Assembly: GCA_905215395.1 (NCBI GenBank) | Contig: CAJMQA010000003.1 | Location: 1-30,456, forward strand | From: an uncultured bacterium | GTDB taxonomy: Bacteria; Bacteroidota; Bacteroidia; Bacteroidales; Marinifilaceae | Direction: 5' to 3' | Length of the DNA stretch: 30,456 nucleotides | Shown here: piece by piece, positions 15,831 through 24,541 of the stretch | How positions within the stretch are numbered: position 1 is the first letter of the stretch | How the letters are laid out: each line of letters starts with the position of its first letter | Made by a program: the position numbers and the translations under genes | Notes under the pieces: model-generated | Database searches by the model: none | Seen by the model: only the letters and a program-made list of their open reading frames with translations | Told to the model about the DNA's origin: nothing

Positions 15831-16385
15831 ATGTCTGTTGATGTACAGGAAATATTGAGAGGTGTCAATCAAAAAGACCTGAAGGCATGGGAGAAGTTAT
15901 ACACTTCTTATTATGCAGCCTTGTGTTCCTATGTCAATGGTATTGTAAAAGATGCGGATACAGCTCAGGATATTATCCAGGAAACCCTCATTAAAATCTG
16001 GAATTCCGACCGGCAATTTCCGGATATCAAAGATCTGACCTGGTATTTGTACCGTGCAGCCTATAATAATGCTATGTTTCATCTCCGTACACAGAATTCC
16101 CGGCAGAATATCCTGCGGAAAATGGAGATTCCGGAGGTGGAAATGCCGGAAGAACAGTTTGCCCTGACTGTGCAGGAAGAGCTTATCCGTCAGTTGTATG
16201 TCTATATTGAAGATTTGCCCGAAGAACGGAGAAAAATCCTCATGCTCAGTATTCAGGGACATTCCGGAAATGAAATTGCCGGTATGCTGGGTATTAGCAT
16301 CAATACCGTTAAAACACAGAAAAACCGCGGATTTAAGTACCTGCGGGAAAAATTGAAGGATTCTGTTTTATTGTTCCTGATCTGA
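15831..16385 (+). CDS. ECF-type RNA polymerase sigma factor (FecI-like)
   Basis: The product is 184 residues. Region 2 includes LYTSYYAALCSYVNGIVKDADTAQDIIQETLIKIW, and region 4 includes LPEERRKILMLSIQGHSGNEIAGMLGISINTVKTQKNR. It directs RNA polymerase to the promoters of the linked uptake genes and is held inactive by the FecR protein encoded next. The sigma-FecR-SusC(STN)-SusD order is the standard cell-surface signalling arrangement. The gap to fecR is long (467 nt) and contains conserved elements listed separately. The 18-nt gap behind tdk is unusually small for a sigma gene of this sort. Confidence 0.92.
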   Translation: MSVDVQEILRGVNQKDLKAWEKLYTSYYAALCSYVNGIVKDADTAQDIIQETLIKIWNSDRQFPDIKDLTWYLYRAAYNNAMFHLRTQNSRQNILRKMEIPEVEMPEEQFALTVQEELIRQLYVYIEDLPEERRKILMLSIQGHSGNEIAGMLGISINTVKTQKNRGFKYLREKLKDSVLLFLI

Positions 16386-16527
16386 TTTGCCTTACTCTCC
16401 TTTTTAAGCTTTATCCGGAAAACCGGGCCAAAAGTTCTACATAAAAGTAAAATAGTATATAAAGGTCTTTATTGATATCGCTCTGTTTTTAGAATAAATC
16501 CCTGAAAAGTATAAAAAAAGTGAATTT

Positions 16528-16557
16528 TTTGTCATACCTGAGGGTGTTTTATGCATT
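16528..16557 (+). promoter_or_regulatory. Candidate sigma-dependent promoter of fecR (locus A)
   Basis: TTTGTCATACC (16528-16538), 14 nt, GCATT (16553-16557). The same two blocks with the same 14-nt spacing occur in front of the second fecR (29211-29240), and both are preceded by an A-tract ending in GTG. This is not the housekeeping consensus. It may be the -35/-10 pair of an ECF sigma. Confidence 0.45.
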
Positions 16558-16586
16558 ATTAGAAGTGAATGATTGGTGTGAGGATT

Positions 16587-16831
16587 AAAAAAACGAACGA
16601 TTATTTAGTGATAAAAGTAAATAAGAGCGCAGAAAAGCAAGTAAAAGCTATACTGGCTCTTTTTTATTTTATATCTCTTTTTTGTTTTGTTTAATCTACT
16701 GATTATAAGTTGCTTTAAAATTCAGTTGTTCTCTCAGTAGCTTATTCTTTCCTGTTTTATTTCAGCTCTTTTTCTTCGTTTTTACCCATTTTTTTCACTT
16801 TCCTTCCGCTAAAAAAAACGTTCGTTTTTTT
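16587..16831 (+). promoter_or_regulatory. fecR leader enclosed by inverted repeat (locus A)
   Basis: AAAAAAACGAACG (16587-16599) is the perfect reverse complement of CGTTCGTTTTTTT (16819-16831). Complementarity continues inward with two mismatches to TTTAG / CTAAA. The enclosed ~210 nt is T-rich in its second half and shows no gene. The right arm ends 21 nt before the fecR ATG. A matching element with a compensated stem precedes the second fecR. Confidence 0.5.
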
Positions 16832-16852
16832 CAGAGCTAAAGACTTATATGT

Positions 16853-17992
16853 ATGCGTGATAGATTTATAGAGACAGTTGAAATATTCAGATTGATCTTA
16901 TCGGGAAAATCATCCGGCAGAGGTAGGGAAGAGGTTGATAAGTTGATGGAAAACAGTTTGTTGAAGGATGTTTATGACCGTTGTCAGGAAAATGATTTTC
17001 TGGCCGGGAAATGGAAGGAGTACAAACTTTATCCTCCGCAGGAGGCTTACCGGCGGTTTTTGAGACAGGTCAGGCCACATAATATATGGAAAAAAATGAT
17101 ACCTATCGGTATAGCAGCTTCTGTATTGCTTTTATTGGGCATCCGGATTTTATGGCCCGGGCAGCAGGGAGAGATAGCCGTGGTGGCGGAGGAAACGGTG
17201 ATTGAACCCGGGATTAAAAAAGCCCTGTTGAAATTGTCGGATGGAAGCACTGTAAATGTAAAGGGAGATTCTATGCATGTCGAGACTGTGGATGGGGTGA
17301 AGATTGCATACTCAGACGGGGCGATTTCATACCGGGCTGAAGAGGAGATAAATGAGTTGGTATACAACGAGTTGATAGTGCCAGTAGCAGGGGAGTGCTT
17401 TATCACACTGGATGACGGGAGCCGGGTGTGGATGAATTCGGATTCCAGATTGAGATATCCGGTCAGATTTACCGGGGAGGAGCGAAAAGTCTTTCTGGAA
17501 GGAGAAGCCTATTTCGATGTTGTTAAGGACGGAAAACCTTTTATTGTGAATACTTCCCTGGGGGACATACGGGTACTGGGAACTTCTTTCGATATCAAGG
17601 CTTACCGTCAGGAGAAACAGATGCTGGCGACTCTGGTTTCGGGTAAGATCCGTTTTCAGGACGGGGCAGAACAGGTGGAGCTGGCGGCAGGGGAACAGCT
17701 TGTTGTTGCTGAAGGGAAAGAGGCGGTAAAAAGACAAGTGGATGTCATGGAATATGTCGGATGGAAAGAAGGGTGGTATGTGTTTAAAAATCAGTCCCTG
17801 GAGACCATCATGACCGATTTGTGCAGGTGGTATGGGGTTGCAGTCTTTTATCAGAATGCCGGATTGAAGCAGATTACTTTTACCGGAAACCTGAAGCGGT
17901 ATGATAACATCAATACGTTTATGGAAGTGCTGGAACGGACGGGGGATGTGAAATATAATATCAACGGAAAGACAATTATCCTGTTTCAATAA
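16853..17992 (+). CDS. FecR-family anti-sigma factor
   Basis: The product is 379 residues. A cytoplasmic N-terminal part (1-80) binds sigma. It is followed by one membrane segment (about 83-100, IPIGIAASVLLLLGIRIL), the periplasmic FecR domain (LIVPVAGECFITLDDGSRVWMNSDSRLRYP, then FLEGEAYFDVVKDGKPFIVNT and VLGTSFDIKAY) and a C-terminal DUF4974-type domain (WYVFKNQSLETIMTDLCRWYGV). In the resting state it holds the sigma factor. Contact with the STN domain of the cognate SusC, when substrate is bound, releases it. The start ATG-CGT-GAT-AGA is conserved with the second FecR at 29558, which supports this choice. Confidence 0.94.
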   Translation: MRDRFIETVEIFRLILSGKSSGRGREEVDKLMENSLLKDVYDRCQENDFLAGKWKEYKLYPPQEAYRRFLRQVRPHNIWKKMIPIGIAASVLLLLGIRILWPGQQGEIAVVAEETVIEPGIKKALLKLSDGSTVNVKGDSMHVETVDGVKIAYSDGAISYRAEEEINELVYNELIVPVAGECFITLDDGSRVWMNSDSRLRYPVRFTGEERKVFLEGEAYFDVVKDGKPFIVNTSLGDIRVLGTSFDIKAYRQEKQMLATLVSGKIRFQDGAEQVELAAGEQLVVAEGKEAVKRQVDVMEYVGWKEGWYVFKNQSLETIMTDLCRWYGVAVFYQNAGLKQITFTGNLKRYDNINTFMEVLERTGDVKYNINGKTIILFQ

Positions 17993-17995
17993 AAA

Positions 17996-18037
17996 GGAGA
18001 AGGGTTACAAATTTTGCAGGTTCGGAACCCTTGCTCC
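17996..18037 (+). promoter_or_regulatory. susC leader hairpin (locus 2)
   Basis: GGAG (17996-17999) plus AAGGGTT (18000-18006) pair with AACCCTT (18026-18032) and CTCC (18034-18037), with one bulged G at 18033 and a 19-nt loop containing AATTTTG. Same plan as the hairpin at 3302-3344, located 35 nt before the start codon. There is no T-run behind it, so it is not a simple terminator. Confidence 0.6.
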
Positions 18038-18072
18038 CATGTATTAATAAATAACTAATACTTCACAAATCT

Positions 18073-21000
18073 ATGAAAAAAAGACGATTATCGAAGTTGG
18101 AGAGAGTGTTAAAAACTCCTCAAAAAGTGTGGCTTGCCATGAAGCTGAGTTTTGTTTTCAGTATTTTGCTGACACTGAACATTTCTGCAGCCGTTTATTC
18201 CCAGCAAAACAGGGTTTCCCTGTCTTTAAACGAGGTGACACTGGATCAGTTTATCGATGCGGTGAAAAAGCAGACCGGAGTGAGTTTTTTGTATAACTCA
18301 GATTTATTTAAGGGGGCTGCTAAAGTGTCTGTGGCAGTGAGTGCAGAGCAGTTGGATGTGGTTTTGAGGGATATTCTGGGTGAGCAGGGATATGTTTTTG
18401 ATTATCAGAATCAGGTTGTGGTGATCCAGAAAGCTTCCGGGGAGGCTGCACAGCCTCAGAGGGCAGAAAAGAGGACCATCAAGGGAGTGGTAAAGGATGA
18501 GAGCGGAGCCACTTTGCCCGGGGTATCCGTACTGGTGAAAGGGGCACAGACGGGGGTTGCTACGGATATCAACGGACATTATGAAATCAGGGTGGATGAC
18601 CGGCCTGATGTGGTGCTGCAATTTTCGTTTGTGGGGATGAAAACCCAGGAGGTGAAAATCGGTAACCGCCATGAGATACAGGTGGTACTGGCTCCGGATA
18701 CAAAGGCACTGGAAGAAGTGGTGGTTACCGGATATCAGACTATTTCGCGTGAGAGGGCGACAGGTTCGTTCGATAAGATCGATAATAAGGTGCTGGAAGC
18801 CCGTCCTACCTCTGATCTGACCTCTGCTTTGCAGGGAGTGGTGGCCGGTATGCAGGCTACGGAAAATCTGGATGGTACGGTGGAATTTCAGATTCGTGGT
18901 ACCAGTTCGCTGTATGCTGATAAGCAACCTCTGATCGTGGTGGACGGTTTCCCGATTGAAGGTAGTTTTAACAGTATCAATCCCAATGACGTGGAGAGTG
19001 TCACCGTGCTGAAAGATGCTGCTGCTGCATCCATCTGGGGAGCCCGGTCGGCTAACGGAGTTATCGTGGTGACTACAAAAACCGGTAAAAAAGACAAACT
19101 GGATGTGAATGTACGGGCTTTTTACCGGATAGGAAGAATGACCGATCTGGATTATGTGCTGGATCAGGCCGATAGCCGTACACATGTGGATTATGAATTG
19201 AAGGCTCTGGAAAACAACTGGATGCTGGGTGGAGAATATACCCCTTCTTTCAGCAATTTCAGATCTTCCCTGACCCTGGCTCAGGAATTATATTATCAGC
19301 ACAAATATTTCGGTCTTTCGGAAGCCGATATGAATGCAGGTCTGGAGAAGTTACGGAACACCAGCAACCGGAAACAGCTGAAAGATTTGCTGATGCGGCA
19401 TCAGTCGTTACAGCAATACAACATCAGTATCTCCGGAGGTACGGAGAAAGCCAGAAATTACTTTTCTATGATGTATGAAAAGAATAATGAGGGGACGATC
19501 GACAGGGGATATAATAGGATTATGCTGACTTATAATAATCAATATCAGATTACAAAGTGGTTGAAAACCAGTTTGATGACCAGCTATTTCCGGAAAAATA
19601 CGGATTCCAGCGGACCTACAGTCGGGGAGTTTACAAATTTATCGCCTTATGAAATGCTGCTGAATCCGGACGGTACGTATGCTACCAATTTGTATGCCTA
19701 TAACCGGTATGAAATCTCCCAGGTGCCGATGGACCAGATGCCTTACGAAGATTGGTCATACAATTTACTGCGGGAGGTGAGAGGACGTGAGATTACTTCC
19801 AAGACGGATTTGCTGAGGGCACAGTTGGGGTTGACCGTAAATCTTTTGCCGGGTTTGATTTATGATTTTAAAGCCCAGTATGAGACCAGCCGGACACGGA
19901 AAGAGTCTTATTACAATGAAGATACCTATAAGGTACGGAATACGGTCAATTCCATGACTGAATATAACAGTGCGACCAAAACGGTTGGTATCTCCAGAAT
20001 TCCCAAAGGTGGGATCAGTGAGACTCCCAGCGAATCCGAATTTTATAACTATGTACTCCGGAACCAGCTGGCTTATAACCGTGATTTCGGCAAACATGCC
20101 GTAGCCGCATTAGCCGGACTCGAAATTTCGGAATACAATACGAAGTCTGTTACCCGTCCGACTATCTATGGATATGATAAAGAGAAAAAACTGACAGCAG
20201 TTCCTTCTTACGGATATGGCAGTGCTGTGGATAAATTTACGGATTTCTGGGGAAATGTCGGAACCACCATTGCCGGGGGAAATACGACACTCACGGAACG
20301 TACGGACCGTTATGTTTCTTATTATGCAAATGTAGGTTATACATATGATAGTAAATACGGCGTTTCTTTCAGTGCCCGCGGAGACGGCTCGAACTTTGTT
20401 TCCGACGATCCGAAATTGCGCTGGGCACCGATGTGGTCCGTGGGGGCACAGTGGCATCTGGGGAAAGAGAATTTCATGAATGACCTTTCCTGGATGGATC
20501 GTCTGAGTCTGCGGTTTACCTACGGGCTGAACGGAAATGTGGAGAAAAGTACATCTCCTCTGGCTTTGATTTCTATGGGTTCGACGGTTTCTTCCACAAC
20601 CGGGACCATCACTTCTTCGGTGGCAAGTATGGGTAATCCTGATCTGAAATGGGAAACTACCAGGACTACCAATATCGGGCTTGATTTTTCATTTTTCGGA
20701 AATAAATTATCCGGAAAACTGGATTATTACAACCGTGCCGGTGAAGATATCATCGGACAGGTGGCTATTCCTGCCGTAAACGGAACCACTTCTTTGAAAT
20801 TGAATAATGCTGCTATTCTGAACCGGGGATTCGAGGTGGAACTGACCGGTAATTTGCAGACTGCCAACCGGGCATTCGGATGGCGTACGACTGTTACTTA
20901 TGCTTATAATAAGAATGAAGTAAAAGATTTGTACTATCCTTCGATTTATGCTTATCAGCTGGCTCAGGGGACATTTGTAGAAGGTCGTCCTGTCGGATGT

Positions 21001-21630
21001 CTGTATTCTTATTCCTATGCCGGTACTGAAGACGGTATTCCTTATGTATACGGACTAAACGGGAACAAAGTCTCCATGAATGATGTTTCCCTGCATAACC
21101 GGACTATCGGGCTTTCTTTTATGAATTACGAGGGGACACAGGTGCCTCCGCACACTCTGGGCTGGGTAAATAATTTCAGTTATAAAGGATTTTCATTGTA
21201 TGTATTTGTTACCGGCAATTTCGGAGGAATATTCCGGCGTCCGACAAACTCCAGTATGCCGGGAGTGGGAGGTAGTAAAACCAGTGTCGGGCGCTTTATG
21301 GGGGATGTGTTTGCCAGTGACGGATCAGAATATCCTACATTCCCGAATCCGGGTGAAAAACAATACTACCTCTGGGACAGATATATCCCCTACCTGAGCT
21401 ATTTTGTTGAAAGTTCTTCTTTTATCCGTCTCAAGGAGATTACACTGGATTATAATTTCCCTTCGGCCTGGATGAAAAAAATCAAGATGAACGGAATCCG
21501 CTTGTTTGTACAGGCCCGGGATCTGGGTTTGATCTATTCGGCCAATAAAAAGCATTATGATCCGGAATGGTTGCCCGGCAGTAACAAACCTGTGACTACT
21601 TTTACTTTTGGTGCTGATATAAAATTCTAA
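18073..21630 (+). CDS. SusC/RagA-family TonB-dependent transporter with STN signalling domain
   Basis: The product is 1185 residues. After a long signal region (1-43) come the STN domain (about 48-119, VSLSLNEVTLDQFIDAVKKQTGVSFLY to YQNQVVVIQK), a carboxypeptidase-regulatory-like domain (135-208), a TonB box (ALEEVVVTGYQ, 212-222), the plug (VLKDAAAASIWGARSANGVIVV) and the beta-barrel ending in GADIKF. It imports a SusD-captured ligand. The STN domain reports ligand binding to FecR, which fits the sigma and fecR genes directly upstream. The N-terminus (MKKRRLSKLERVLKTPQKVW) is longer than a plain signal peptide, common in STN-type SusC proteins. The susD-like gene follows after 10 nt. Confidence 0.94.
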   Translation: MKKRRLSKLERVLKTPQKVWLAMKLSFVFSILLTLNISAAVYSQQNRVSLSLNEVTLDQFIDAVKKQTGVSFLYNSDLFKGAAKVSVAVSAEQLDVVLRDILGEQGYVFDYQNQVVVIQKASGEAAQPQRAEKRTIKGVVKDESGATLPGVSVLVKGAQTGVATDINGHYEIRVDDRPDVVLQFSFVGMKTQEVKIGNRHEIQVVLAPDTKALEEVVVTGYQTISRERATGSFDKIDNKVLEARPTSDLTSALQGVVAGMQATENLDGTVEFQIRGTSSLYADKQPLIVVDGFPIEGSFNSINPNDVESVTVLKDAAAASIWGARSANGVIVVTTKTGKKDKLDVNVRAFYRIGRMTDLDYVLDQADSRTHVDYELKALENNWMLGGEYTPSFSNFRSSLTLAQELYYQHKYFGLSEADMNAGLEKLRNTSNRKQLKDLLMRHQSLQQYNISISGGTEKARNYFSMMYEKNNEGTIDRGYNRIMLTYNNQYQITKWLKTSLMTSYFRKNTDSSGPTVGEFTNLSPYEMLLNPDGTYATNLYAYNRYEISQVPMDQMPYEDWSYNLLREVRGREITSKTDLLRAQLGLTVNLLPGLIYDFKAQYETSRTRKESYYNEDTYKVRNTVNSMTEYNSATKTVGISRIPKGGISETPSESEFYNYVLRNQLAYNRDFGKHAVAALAGLEISEYNTKSVTRPTIYGYDKEKKLTAVPSYGYGSAVDKFTDFWGNVGTTIAGGNTTLTERTDRYVSYYANVGYTYDSKYGVSFSARGDGSNFVSDDPKLRWAPMWSVGAQWHLGKENFMNDLSWMDRLSLRFTYGLNGNVEKSTSPLALISMGSTVSSTTGTITSSVASMGNPDLKWETTRTTNIGLDFSFFGNKLSGKLDYYNRAGEDIIGQVAIPAVNGTTSLKLNNAAILNRGFEVELTGNLQTANRAFGWRTTVTYAYNKNEVKDLYYPSIYAYQLAQGTFVEGRPVGCLYSYSYAGTEDGIPYVYGLNGNKVSMNDVSLHNRTIGLSFMNYEGTQVPPHTLGWVNNFSYKGFSLYVFVTGNFGGIFRRPTNSSMPGVGGSKTSVGRFMGDVFASDGSEYPTFPNPGEKQYYLWDRYIPYLSYFVESSSFIRLKEITLDYNFPSAWMKKIKMNGIRLFVQARDLGLIYSANKKHYDPEWLPGSNKPVTTFTFGADIKF

Positions 21631-21640
21631 ACTGAATACT

Positions 21641-23107
21641 ATGAAAAAGATATATTTATATGCAATATCCTTGTTTTTACTGACGGGATGTGAAGATTTT
21701 TTAAGTAAAGTGCCTGATATCGGTAAGAACGAACCGATACAGAAGATTGCCCAGCTGGAAGGTCTGATTAATAGTGCGACAGCCAATGCGCAGGAAACAA
21801 ATTCATTCGAAGTGTACGGATCGGACGATTGCGGGCTTACAGCCGATTTATATAAGAATTATCAGGGAAATTTCGATATGGCTTATTGCTACATTCTCAC
21901 CCATTTTATGGAAGGGGTGGCAGCACAGGCTTCCGATGCGTATTGGAGCGGGTTGTATAAAAGTATCTATACTGCGAATCTGATTATTGCCAATGCCGAT
22001 AAAGTGGAAGGCGATGAGGCCACCAAACAGCGGGTGAAAGCTGATGCTCATTTCCTGAGAGCTTATAACTACTGGCTTTTGGTCAATTATTATGCACTTC
22101 CTTATTCCACTGCCAATCTGGATAAGCCGGGTGTGCCTTTGAAAAAGACTCCGGGATTCAGCGAATCTTTAAAGCGGGCTTCCATCAGGGAGGTGTATGC
22201 TTTTATCGAGGAAGACCTGAAGGAAGCGGAGAAGGTAGAGATCACCAATGTAGATCCCAAGCTTCCCTGGCGGGCCAGTAAAGCTGCGGTTGCTGCCTTC
22301 CGTTCCCGCTATGCGCTGTTTATGGGGAAATATGCAGATGTGTTAACCTATGCTGAAGCTGCTTTGGGCAAAGGGCCGGAACTGAAAGATTTCAATACTT
22401 TTGTCGCCGGACAGCCTAAGTCGTATCAGAATCCGGAAGTGACTCTGGAATATTGTGAGACGAATGATCAGGCTGCATCCACTTTCCTCTATTGGCCGGA
22501 ATTCTATTATACGCGTTATACCTATATCGGATCTCAGTGGCGTTTGCCGAGCGAGTCGCTGATACAGGCTTATGATAAGGATAATGACCTGCGTTTTAAA
22601 TGGTTTTTTGTAGAGCACGGAGACCGTAGATTTTCTGTGAATGCCAATGCTTACCGGTATGCGGTGTTTAATGACGGACGTTATGTCATTGCCGGGCTGA
22701 CCCTGGCCGAAGTGCTGTTGAATAAGGCCGAAGCCCAGGTTCGTACCGGTGCATGGCAGCAGGGGATGATTACCCTGAATCTGTTGCGGGAAAAACGGAT
22801 GAAAACTGGCACAACGCCTTTATCGGCAACGAGCCAGAAAGACGCTTTGGAAAAAGTGCTGGCAGAACGCCGCCGGGAATTTCCTTTTGTGATGCGTTTG
22901 CTGGATATCCGGAGGTATGCTGTGAATGAAACGCCTGAGGATGATGTTACTCTGACCTTTAATTTCTGGGAGACCTCTTTGGGAAAAATCGATGTGACTA
23001 AACCGAAGACCTACACGATACCTGTGGGCAGTTCCTATTATGCCTGGCCGATCAATGGTATCGAAGTGGATGCCAGCAAGGGTGAAATAGAACAAAATAC
23101 CTATTAA
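21641..23107 (+). CDS. SusD/RagB-family nutrient-binding lipoprotein (second locus)
   Basis: The product is 488 residues with lipobox LLTGC (Cys17) followed by EDF. SusD features include YWSGLYKSIYTANLIIANADKV, HFLRAYNYWLLVNYYALPY and the C-terminal block LAERRREFPFVMRLLDIRRYAV. It caps the neighbouring SusC barrel and binds ligand on the surface. It is only distantly similar to the SusD at 6659. No degradative enzyme is encoded next to it, so the ligand is open. A strong terminator directly behind ends the locus. Confidence 0.92.
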   Translation: MKKIYLYAISLFLLTGCEDFLSKVPDIGKNEPIQKIAQLEGLINSATANAQETNSFEVYGSDDCGLTADLYKNYQGNFDMAYCYILTHFMEGVAAQASDAYWSGLYKSIYTANLIIANADKVEGDEATKQRVKADAHFLRAYNYWLLVNYYALPYSTANLDKPGVPLKKTPGFSESLKRASIREVYAFIEEDLKEAEKVEITNVDPKLPWRASKAAVAAFRSRYALFMGKYADVLTYAEAALGKGPELKDFNTFVAGQPKSYQNPEVTLEYCETNDQAASTFLYWPEFYYTRYTYIGSQWRLPSESLIQAYDKDNDLRFKWFFVEHGDRRFSVNANAYRYAVFNDGRYVIAGLTLAEVLLNKAEAQVRTGAWQQGMITLNLLREKRMKTGTTPLSATSQKDALEKVLAERRREFPFVMRLLDIRRYAVNETPEDDVTLTFNFWETSLGKIDVTKPKTYTIPVGSSYYAWPINGIEVDASKGEIEQNTY

Positions 23108-23124
23108 TCAAATATTTAATACAG

Positions 23125-23173
23125 ATAACGGTTTGAGCCTATGATATACAAGGCTCAAACCGTTATATTTTTC
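23125..23173 (+). terminator. Intrinsic terminator after the second SusCD locus
   Basis: ATAACGGTTTGAGCC (23125-23139) is perfectly complementary to GGCTCAAACCGTTAT (23152-23166) over a 12-nt loop, followed by ATTTTT. Confidence 0.85.
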
Positions 23174-23176
23174 CTA

Positions 23177-23231
23177 TCACTCACCATAGCCTTTTGCCTT
23201 GCATTCAAAAGGGGCTTTTTCCCTTTTTATG
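23177..23231 (-). pseudogene. Short relic of a paralogue of the unknown 360-residue protein
   Basis: On the minus strand this reads KREKAPFECKAKGYGE and then a stop. It matches EREKAPFECKVKSYDE inside the protein encoded at 24529-25611. On the DNA level the block around TTGCATTCAAAAGG is nearly identical. Only this fragment remains, between the terminator of the SusCD locus and the end of the Fic gene. Confidence 0.5.
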
Positions 23232-23238
23232 TGTTTTA

Positions 23239-24327
23239 TTATTTTAGCTCATAATTAGTGCTTCTCCCTCCTTGTGCCTCTTTCTGTAAAATACCTTTTG
23301 AAATCAAGTCTTGAATATCCCTCAAGGCAGTATCTGGTGATGTTTTTGTGATTTTGGCCCACTTGGACGAGGTGAGTTTGCCGTCAAAACCATCGAGTAG
23401 TTTATTGAGCATGATTCTCTGTCGATTATTCAATGATGCTTGAGAATGCATTTCCCAGAATTTAGCTTTTACAATGGTTGACTCTAAAATCTTCTCTGTA
23501 TTGCTTAGGGCTCTTTCGAGACATGAAAGAAACCACAACAGCCAATTTGTAATATCCCCATCGCCGCGTTGAGTTTTCTCCAGAATGTGATAGTATGCTT
23601 TCCTCTCCTCTAAAATTTGGTTTGACATGCTGTAAAATCTTTGAGAGGTATTATCGCTACGGGCAAGCTGCATATCAGTTATTGCACGGGCAATTCTGCC
23701 ATTGCCATCATCAAAAGGATGTATTGTGATAAACCAAAAGTGAGCAATTGCAGCTTTCAATACAGGGTCAATTGATATACGATTATTATTAAACCAATTT
23801 AAAAAACTTCCCATTTCAGCTTCTACAAGATCCGGACTGGGCGCTTCATAGTGAATTTTTTCTTTACCCATAGCACCCGATACAACTTGCATATCGCCAG
23901 TACGATATTTTCCTGCTTCTATTTTGTACATCCCACTATAACCAGTAGGGAATAAGGCGGCATGCCATCCCAGTAGTCGTTTTTTCGTCAAGAGAGAAAT
24001 ATAATTCTGAGTAGCATCAAGCATCATTTCTACAACTCCATCTACATTTCGGGAGGATGTCACCGTTTCATTGACCTTTATACCCAATTTCCGGGCAATC
24101 GAAGAGCGAACTTGATCTTTATTCAGTATTTCTCCTTCTATTTCGGTTGATTTTAAGACCTCTAGCGTCAGTGTTGTAAGAACAGCCTCTTCTTTTAGCG
24201 AAAAGCCAATGCTTTCCATTTGTCCCAGTAATCTTCCCTGAAGATGACGAACATTTCCAAGTAACGGGATAATCTTGTCATTATCCCACTTAAAATCAGA
24301 CCAATTTATTTTTTGATAAACAAACAT
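23239..24327 (-). CDS. Fic-domain AMP-transferase with N-terminal autoinhibitory motif
   Basis: The product is 362 residues. The N-terminal part (1-90) resembles the DUF4172-type domain and carries STEIEG (60-65), a fit to the inhibitory [S/T]xxxE[G/N] motif. The Fic core has HPFDDGNGRIAR (203-214) with all catalytic residues, including His203 and Arg211. A C-terminal winged-helix-like segment follows (LTSSKWAKITKTSPDTALRDIQDLISKGIL). Such enzymes transfer AMP to hydroxyl side chains of target proteins. With the motif in the same chain, no separate antitoxin is needed. The target is unknown. It is the first gene of the accessory island and is not obviously in an operon with its neighbours. 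Confidence 0.9.
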   Translation of the reverse strand: MFVYQKINWSDFKWDNDKIIPLLGNVRHLQGRLLGQMESIGFSLKEEAVLTTLTLEVLKSTEIEGEILNKDQVRSSIARKLGIKVNETVTSSRNVDGVVEMMLDATQNYISLLTKKRLLGWHAALFPTGYSGMYKIEAGKYRTGDMQVVSGAMGKEKIHYEAPSPDLVEAEMGSFLNWFNNNRISIDPVLKAAIAHFWFITIHPFDDGNGRIARAITDMQLARSDNTSQRFYSMSNQILEERKAYYHILEKTQRGDGDITNWLLWFLSCLERALSNTEKILESTIVKAKFWEMHSQASLNNRQRIMLNKLLDGFDGKLTSSKWAKITKTSPDTALRDIQDLISKGILQKEAQGGRSTNYELK

Positions 24328-24427
24328 ATTTACCGCTTATTTTACGGTGAATATACTGTTTTTATTTTGAAGTGTCAAATATTTTCCGCACAAATTACGG
24401 TATTTTTGCCGGATATAATACGCATAA

Positions 24428-24460
24428 TATGCGGAGAATAAATATCATATTCTCCGCATA
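24428..24460. repeat. 13-bp perfect inverted repeat between fic and the unknown pair
   Basis: TATGCGGAGAATA (24428-24440) and TATTCTCCGCATA (24448-24460) are perfect complements over a 7-nt loop. No T-run follows on either strand, so an operator or transcript hairpin is more likely than a classical terminator. The 24328-24528 gap also holds a recombinase relic. Confidence 0.5.
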
Positions 24461-24463
24461 AGT

Positions 24464-24541
24464 CGGCTTGAATTATGCCCGCACATTACAATGTATCGGT
24501 GGCTCAAATATGTGCGGTGCTGGATTTCCTATCCACTGCTT
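24464..24541 (+). pseudogene. Probable tyrosine-recombinase C-terminal relic
   Basis: Forty bases (24484-24523) are 80% identical to 27413-27452. In the matching frame this copy reads MPAHYNVSVAQICAVLDF, resembling the GHTNIxTTQIYAKV end of tyrosine recombinases with the catalytic residues decayed. It overlaps the last codons of the minus-strand gene ending at 24529. Confidence 0.35.

Noticed and set aside
17996..18037. Hairpin after fecR considered as an intrinsic terminator
   Set aside because: There is no T-run, and the same structure occurs at the same distance from the other susC start, so a leader element fits better.
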